64,000 bases of DNA from Acidimicrobiales bacterium (GTDB lineage: Bacteria > Actinomycetota > Acidimicrobiia > Acidimicrobiales > Iamiaceae). A model generated the notes under the pieces. That model was given only the letters and a program-made list of their open reading frames with translations. It was not told the origin of the DNA and made no database searches. This document shows, in pieces, positions 60,239 to 64,000 of this stretch (positions are counted from its first letter, which is position 1; each line of letters opens with the position of its first letter). The stretch covers positions 547,112 to 611,111 of the forward strand of contig JAUJOW010000001.1 in the NCBI GenBank assembly GCA_030447445.1, read 5' to 3'. The position numbers were made by a program, and so were the translations under genes.

Positions 60239-60275
60239 GGTGCGCTGGAGCCGGTCACGCCCGAGCCAGCGCACC
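60239..60275. repeat. 37-bp REP-like palindrome (family B), copy 2
   Basis: GGTGCGCTGG and CCAGCGCACC form a perfect 10-bp inverted repeat around AGCCGGTCACGCCCGAG. It starts 4 bp after the enoyl-CoA hydratase stop. Partial further copies of the CCGAGCCAGCGCAC half follow to about 60310. Confidence 0.8.
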
Positions 60276-60357
60276 AGCCCGAGCCAGCGCACGAACCCGG
60301 CGGCGGCGCACGAGCCCGGCGGCGGCGGCGGCGAGCGCCTTCGGCGGCCACTGCCAC

Positions 60358-60406
60358 ACGTCCACCGACCCCACCCACCGCCCTGGCGGCGACCGCCTTC
60401 GGCGGC
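60358..60406. repeat. Dispersed repeat family D, copy 2
   Basis: ACGTCCACCGACCCCACCC followed by CCGCC and CGCCTTCGGCGG, as at 3028-3072. It ends 5 bp before the AbiEi-like gene. Confidence 0.6.
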
Positions 60407-60411
60407 CACCG

Positions 60412-61314
60412 ATGTCACAGCCTGTCGGCATGATGCGCCGATGTGGATCGATACCGCACCAACGGGCCGATCGAGTGGCTGCTCGCCACCACGGTCTCAT
60501 CACCAGGGCCGATGTCGATCGCGTCGGTCTGACCCGCCACCAGCTGCACGAGCGCCTGCGAGCCGGCCGGTGGATCCGGGTGGCGCCCGGGGTCTACCGG
60601 GTCGCCGGCGCTCCCGTGGTCTGGCAGCAGGCCGTGCTCGCCGCCGCCGTCGCCGGGCCGGCGAGCACGGTCGCCTCCCACCTCACCGCGGCCGCCCAGC
60701 GGGGGCTCCAGGACCCGCCGCTCCGGCCCCACGTCACGGTGCCCCGCCGGTCCAGTGCCCGCCTGCCCATCGCCGTCGTCCATCGGAGCGACATCCCGAC
60801 GGCCGATCGCACGATGATCGGGGTCATCCCGGTGACCACCGTGGCTCGCACCCTCATCGACACCAGCGCCCTCCTGCCCGATGCGCGGCTGGCCGACCTG
60901 GCGGATGCCGCGCTCGTCGCCGGGAAGACCACAATGGCCGCCATCGCTGGTGCGCTCGAGCGGGCCGCTCGAGGCCCCGGTCGGCCGGGCACGGCTCGGC
61001 TCCACCGGGTGCTCGAGGCCTGGGCGGGTGACATCAGGCCGGGGAGCCCCGCCGAGGCGCGCCTGCTACGCCAACTGCGTGAGTGGGGCCTTCCCGACCC
61101 GGTCCGTCAGCACAGGGTCCGTGGGGCCGGCGGCGGCATCATCGGACGACTCGATGTGGCCTGGCCGAGCCGCAGGGTGGGCCTGGAGTACGACTCGCCC
61201 CGCTGGCACGGTCCCCGGCGGTGGGCATCCGACGAGGGTCGCCATGAGGCGTTGCGCGCCGTCGGGTGGACGTTGCTCCGGGCCGACAAGCTCGGACCTG
61301 CTGCCCGGGCGTGA
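60412..61314 (+). CDS. AbiEi-like antitoxin-domain / DUF559-like protein
   Basis: 300 residues. The N-terminal ADRVAARHHGLITRADVDRVGLTRHQLHERLRAGRWIRVAPGVYRVAG is a winged helix of the type IV AbiEi antitoxin class; the C-terminal half (PAEARLLRQLREWGLPDPVRQHRVRG, GRLDVAWPSRRVGLEYDS, LRAVGWTLLRADKL) matches the DUF559/very-short-patch-repair-like nuclease fold. No AbiEii toxin gene is adjacent. ATG 60412, with alternatives a few codons later. Confidence 0.76.
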   Translation: MSQPVGMMRRCGSIPHQRADRVAARHHGLITRADVDRVGLTRHQLHERLRAGRWIRVAPGVYRVAGAPVVWQQAVLAAAVAGPASTVASHLTAAAQRGLQDPPLRPHVTVPRRSSARLPIAVVHRSDIPTADRTMIGVIPVTTVARTLIDTSALLPDARLADLADAALVAGKTTMAAIAGALERAARGPGRPGTARLHRVLEAWAGDIRPGSPAEARLLRQLREWGLPDPVRQHRVRGAGGGIIGRLDVAWPSRRVGLEYDSPRWHGPRRWASDEGRHEALRAVGWTLLRADKLGPAARA

Positions 61315-61367
61315 CCAACCTGCGAACACGGCTGATGACCGTCCTGGCGGCCGCCTGACCCGAGGTT

Positions 61368-61404
61368 CGTGCGCCAGAGCCGGTCATGCCCGAGCCAGCG
61401 CACC
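61368..61404. repeat. 37-bp REP-like palindrome (family B), copy 3
   Basis: CGTGCGCCAGAGCCGGTCATGCCCGAGCCAGCGCACC. Same length and core as the copies at 37790 and 60239, with some arm mismatches. It lies in the 123-bp gap between the AbiEi-like gene and the convergent GNAT gene. Confidence 0.7.
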
Positions 61405-61437
61405 AGGCTCGACCGCCGGTGGCCCGCAGGACCGGCG

Positions 61438-62052
61438 TCAGGCCGACGGCGAGGCGGGGAGGGGGTTGAGCCAGACGGCCTCGAGCTGGGCTCGGCGGGC
61501 CACCCACTCCTCGGCGGTGATGGCGTAGCGGAGGTGGTCCTCCCAGATGCCGTTGATCTCGAGGTAGCGCTCGGCCAAGCCTTCGACGCGGATGTCGAGC
61601 TTCTCCACCACCCGCCGGCTGGCCCCGTTGCGGGGGATGATGGCGATCTGGATGCGGTGCAGGCCCAGCTCGTCGAACGCGAAGCGGGCCAGTACCACGA
61701 GCGACTCGGGCACCAAGCCCTGGCCGGCCCACTTCTCGTCGACCCAGTAGCCCACGTACGCGCTCTGGAACGGCCCCCGCTGCACCGTCGACAGGTTGAT
61801 CTCGCCGCAGAGCACACCGTCGGCGAAGATCCCGAACCCGTAGCCGGTGCCGAGCTGCCGCTCGCGCTGGCGGGCGCTGCAGCGGACGGCGAAGGCGTCG
61901 CGGTCGGTGGTGGGGTCGGGGTGGTTCTCCTGGCGCCTCGGCTCCCACCGGGTCAGCCACTCGTGGTTGCGGGTGCGCACCTCGCGCCACGACTCGAAGT
62001 CCGACAACACGATGGGACGGAGCTGCACCCGCCGCCCGAAGAGGGTGGTCAC
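61438..62052 (-). CDS. GNAT-family N-acetyltransferase (RimJ-like)
   Basis: 204 residues. RRVQLRPIVLSDFESW, GFGIFADGVLCGEINLSTVQRG, SAYVGYWVDEKWAGQGLVPESLVVLARFAFDELGLHRIQIAIIPRNGASRRVVEKL are typical of ribosomal-protein-type acetyltransferases, including the acetyl-CoA-binding loop. Substrate unknown. The GTG start overlaps the acyl-CoA synthetase stop (GTGA). Confidence 0.84.
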   Translation of the reverse strand: MTTLFGRRVQLRPIVLSDFESWREVRTRNHEWLTRWEPRRQENHPDPTTDRDAFAVRCSARQRERQLGTGYGFGIFADGVLCGEINLSTVQRGPFQSAYVGYWVDEKWAGQGLVPESLVVLARFAFDELGLHRIQIAIIPRNGASRRVVEKLDIRVEGLAERYLEINGIWEDHLRYAITAEEWVARRAQLEAVWLNPLPASPSA

Positions 62053-63998
62053 GACGCGCTCCGCACGGCCTCGACGGCGGCCGGGTCCTCGAGGGAGGAC
62101 AGGTCCCCGGGGTCGGCGCCCACGGCGGTGGCACGGATGGCCCGTCGCAGCACCTTGGCACTGCGGGTCTTGGGGAGAGCGGCGGCGAAGTGGACCACCG
62201 ACGGGGCGAAGGACCGGCCCAACCGGTCGGCCACCAGGGCCCGTAGCTCGGCCCGCAAGCCATCCCGACCGTCGGCGGCGGGGGCGCCTTCGCCGAGCAC
62301 CACGTAGACCCACAGGGCCTCGCCCTTGACCTCGTCGGGCACCCCCACCGCAGCGGCCTCCACCACGGCCGGGTGCGACACGAGCACCGATTCGACCTCG
62401 GCCGGACCCAGCCGCTTCCCGGCGATCTTGATGGTGTCGTCACTGCGGCCGTGCAGGTACCAGCGGCCGTCCTGGATCGACGCCCAGTCACCGTGCACCC
62501 ACACATCGGACCACCGGCTCCAGTACGTCTCGAGGTAGCGGTCCGGCGCCTTCCACAGCCCCCGGGTCATCCCTGGCCAGGGAGCGGTGCACACGAGCTC
62601 GCCGACCGCGCCCCGCACAGGTCGGCCGTCGTCGCCGAACACGTCGACGGCCATGCCCAGGGCCGGCCCGCCGAGGGTCATGGGGGTCAGCTCCTGCACG
62701 GGGTGGGGAGAGAGGAAGCAGGCCCCGACCTCGGTCCCCCCCGAGATGTTGATCACCGGGCAGCGCCGGCCGCCGACCACCTCGAAGTACCAGCGCCACG
62801 GCTCCTCGTTCCACGGCTCACCGGTGGAGCCGAGGACCCGCAGGGTCGAGAGGTCGTGACCCTCGACGGGGGCCGGGCCGTGCACCATGAGGGCCCGGAC
62901 CAGGGTGGGGCTGAGGCCGAGCACCGTGACCCGGTGGCGTTCGAGGTAGGCCCACAGACGATCGGGTCCGGGCCAGTCGGGAGCCCCCTCGTAGAGGCAG
63001 ACCGTGGCCCCGTTGGCCAGTGCGCCGATCACCTCCCACGGCCCCATTATCCAGCCGAAGTCGGCGAACCAGAACAGCCGGTCACCGTCGTCGGCGCCGG
63101 GACCGGACGGACCCCGCACGTCGAGCTGGAACGCCGCCTCCTCGGCGATCTTGACGGTGAGGCCGCCGTGCACGTGCACCGCACCCTTGGGGGCGCCGGT
63201 GGTCCCCGAGGTGTAGGCGATGAACAGCGGCGTCTCGCTGTCGACCATCGCGGTGGGGACGGTGGCCCCGCCGGGCGCCGACGAAGGTGATGGAGAGGGC
63301 CACGGCGCCCACCCCTCGTCGGTGGTGCCGATGCCGAGGCGGGGGACGACGACGACGGTCTCGATCGATGCGACGGCGGCGCAGGCGGCCCGAGCGGTGG
63401 CGGCCATCGGGACCTGCCGGCCCCGGCGCAGGAAGCCGTCGGCGCAGATGAGCGCCTTGGCTCCGGCGTCGGCGAGGCGGACGGCGACGGCGTCGGCCCC
63501 GTAGCCCGAGAAGATGGGCAGGAAGATGGCGCCGAGCTTGGCCACGGCCAAAGCCGCAGCCACCACCTCGGGGACCATGGGCAGGAAGATCCCGACGGTG
63601 TCCCCGGCGCCGACCCCCCGGCGAGCGAGCAGGGCGGCGACGGCGTCGACCTCCTGTGTGAGCTGGGCGTAGGTGAGCGATCGCTGGTCGCAATCCTCGC
63701 CCTCCCACACCAGGGCGGTGGCCTCGGGACAGGCCGCCACCCACCGGTCGAGGCAGGCGGCGCAGAGGTTGGTGGTGGCACCGGTGAACCAGCGGGCCCA
63801 GGGCACCCCGTCGCTGACGTCGACCACGGCCTCCCACCGTCGCTCGAAGGGGATGCCGAGGGCGTCGACCACGGCCGCCCAGAACCAGGTGGGGTCCTCG
63901 ACCGAGCGCCGGAGCAGCTCGTCGAAGCTGTCGAGGCCGTGGGCGGCCATGAACCGCTCGACGTTGGTGGACCCGTCGAGCGGTGGCCGCCACACCAC
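62049..63998 (-). CDS. Acyl-CoA synthetase / acetoacetyl-CoA synthetase-like enzyme (start at window edge)
   Basis: At least 649 residues; the first possible GTG in view is 63998, so the true start may be outside. An ACS-type N-terminus (WFWAAVVDALGIPFERRWEAVV), YTSGTTGAPKGAVHVHGG (AMP loop), INISGGTEVGA, and the C-terminal DIKIAGKRLGPAEVE-type block (DDTIKIAGKRLGPAEVES) with the PKTRSAKVLRR lysine region are all present. It activates an organic acid to its CoA ester. Overlaps the GNAT gene by 4 nt. Confidence 0.85.
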   Translation of the reverse strand: MVWRPPLDGSTNVERFMAAHGLDSFDELLRRSVEDPTWFWAAVVDALGIPFERRWEAVVDVSDGVPWARWFTGATTNLCAACLDRWVAACPEATALVWEGEDCDQRSLTYAQLTQEVDAVAALLARRGVGAGDTVGIFLPMVPEVVAAALAVAKLGAIFLPIFSGYGADAVAVRLADAGAKALICADGFLRRGRQVPMAATARAACAAVASIETVVVVPRLGIGTTDEGWAPWPSPSPSSAPGGATVPTAMVDSETPLFIAYTSGTTGAPKGAVHVHGGLTVKIAEEAAFQLDVRGPSGPGADDGDRLFWFADFGWIMGPWEVIGALANGATVCLYEGAPDWPGPDRLWAYLERHRVTVLGLSPTLVRALMVHGPAPVEGHDLSTLRVLGSTGEPWNEEPWRWYFEVVGGRRCPVINISGGTEVGACFLSPHPVQELTPMTLGGPALGMAVDVFGDDGRPVRGAVGELVCTAPWPGMTRGLWKAPDRYLETYWSRWSDVWVHGDWASIQDGRWYLHGRSDDTIKIAGKRLGPAEVESVLVSHPAVVEAAAVGVPDEVKGEALWVYVVLGEGAPAADGRDGLRAELRALVADRLGRSFAPSVVHFAAALPKTRSAKVLRRAIRATAVGADPGDLSSLEDPAAVEAVRSAS

Positions 63999-64000
63999 CT

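Noticed and set aside
1..64000. CRISPR array, prophage, integron or transposase
   Set aside because: No array of spaced direct repeats and no integrase or transposase motif was found on either strand.

Overview
The window comes from the chromosome of a very GC-rich actinobacterium. Many genes start with GTG, neighbouring genes often share GTGA or ATGA overlaps, and there are F420-dependent, SigF/SigB-type, Rv1264-like cyclase and actinobacterial ImuA'/ImuB proteins. The protein set resembles class Acidimicrobiia (Iamia-like), but this is inferred from family resemblance and not from a marker gene. No rRNA, CRISPR array, prophage, integrase or transposase was seen. One tRNA (Leu, anticodon UAA) is present.

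Layout. 0-3 kb: SOS mutagenesis pair imuA'-imuB behind a LexA-like box, and an Nfu_N protein coupled to a membrane-anchored sugar-dehydrogenase-like protein. 3-5.2 kb: a two-gene arginine-to-proline pathway (TIGR00300 ornithine cyclodeaminase plus arginine dihydrolase). 5.3-13.8 kb: housekeeping and small proteins (acyl-CoA dehydrogenase, RNase HII, SelD, RpiB-like, C69 hydrolase) and a small protein made of nonapeptide repeats. 14-18 kb: secreted zinc peptidase and GH38 alpha-mannosidase. 18-25.9 kb: L,D-transpeptidase, an operon gpsA - unknown 653-residue protein - class III cyclase, a frameshifted glutathionyl-hydroquinone reductase, and an ABC-2 exporter. 25.9-28.9 kb: small regulatory-looking proteins and a frameshifted family-4 uracil-DNA glycosylase.

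28.99-37.7 kb is the most coherent block: eight tightly coupled genes coding for ADP-heptose synthesis (GmhA, HldE, and GmhB fused to a GT2 transferase), two GT9 heptosyltransferase-like proteins, two GT4 transferases and an SDR. It looks like a surface-glycan heptosylation operon in a presumably monoderm bacterium.

37.7-48.4 kb holds an F420 oxidoreductase, a SigF-type sigma factor, a GT2, a ChaB-like protein, two exported ferritin-like proteins and GlgC. It then enters a decay zone: an internally deleted flavodoxin, a multiply frameshifted arylsulfotransferase and a multiply frameshifted ABC-2 permease, beside an intact ATPase. 48.5-56.7 kb looks less GC-biased and is a patchwork of single transfer-prone genes (methyltransferases, HAD, divergent PRPP synthetase, ComB-like, ANT-like and APH-like kinase/transferase, SET domain, HIT), ending at tRNA-Leu. 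57-64 kb returns to lipid and acyl-CoA metabolism (PlsC-like, epimerase, enoyl-CoA hydratase, acyl-CoA synthetase), with an AbiEi/DUF559-like protein and a GNAT.

A recurrent theme is dispersed palindromic, REP-like DNA. I found five families by eye: a 102-bp element abutting the stop codons of two minus-strand genes; a 37-bp palindrome in three copies; a 48-bp palindrome in two copies, one of them in frame inside a CDS; an ACGTCCACCGACC element in two copies; and GC-rich hairpin repeats at 35.1 and 57.4 kb, the first inside hldE. All coordinates and identities were worked out by eye, with no database search.
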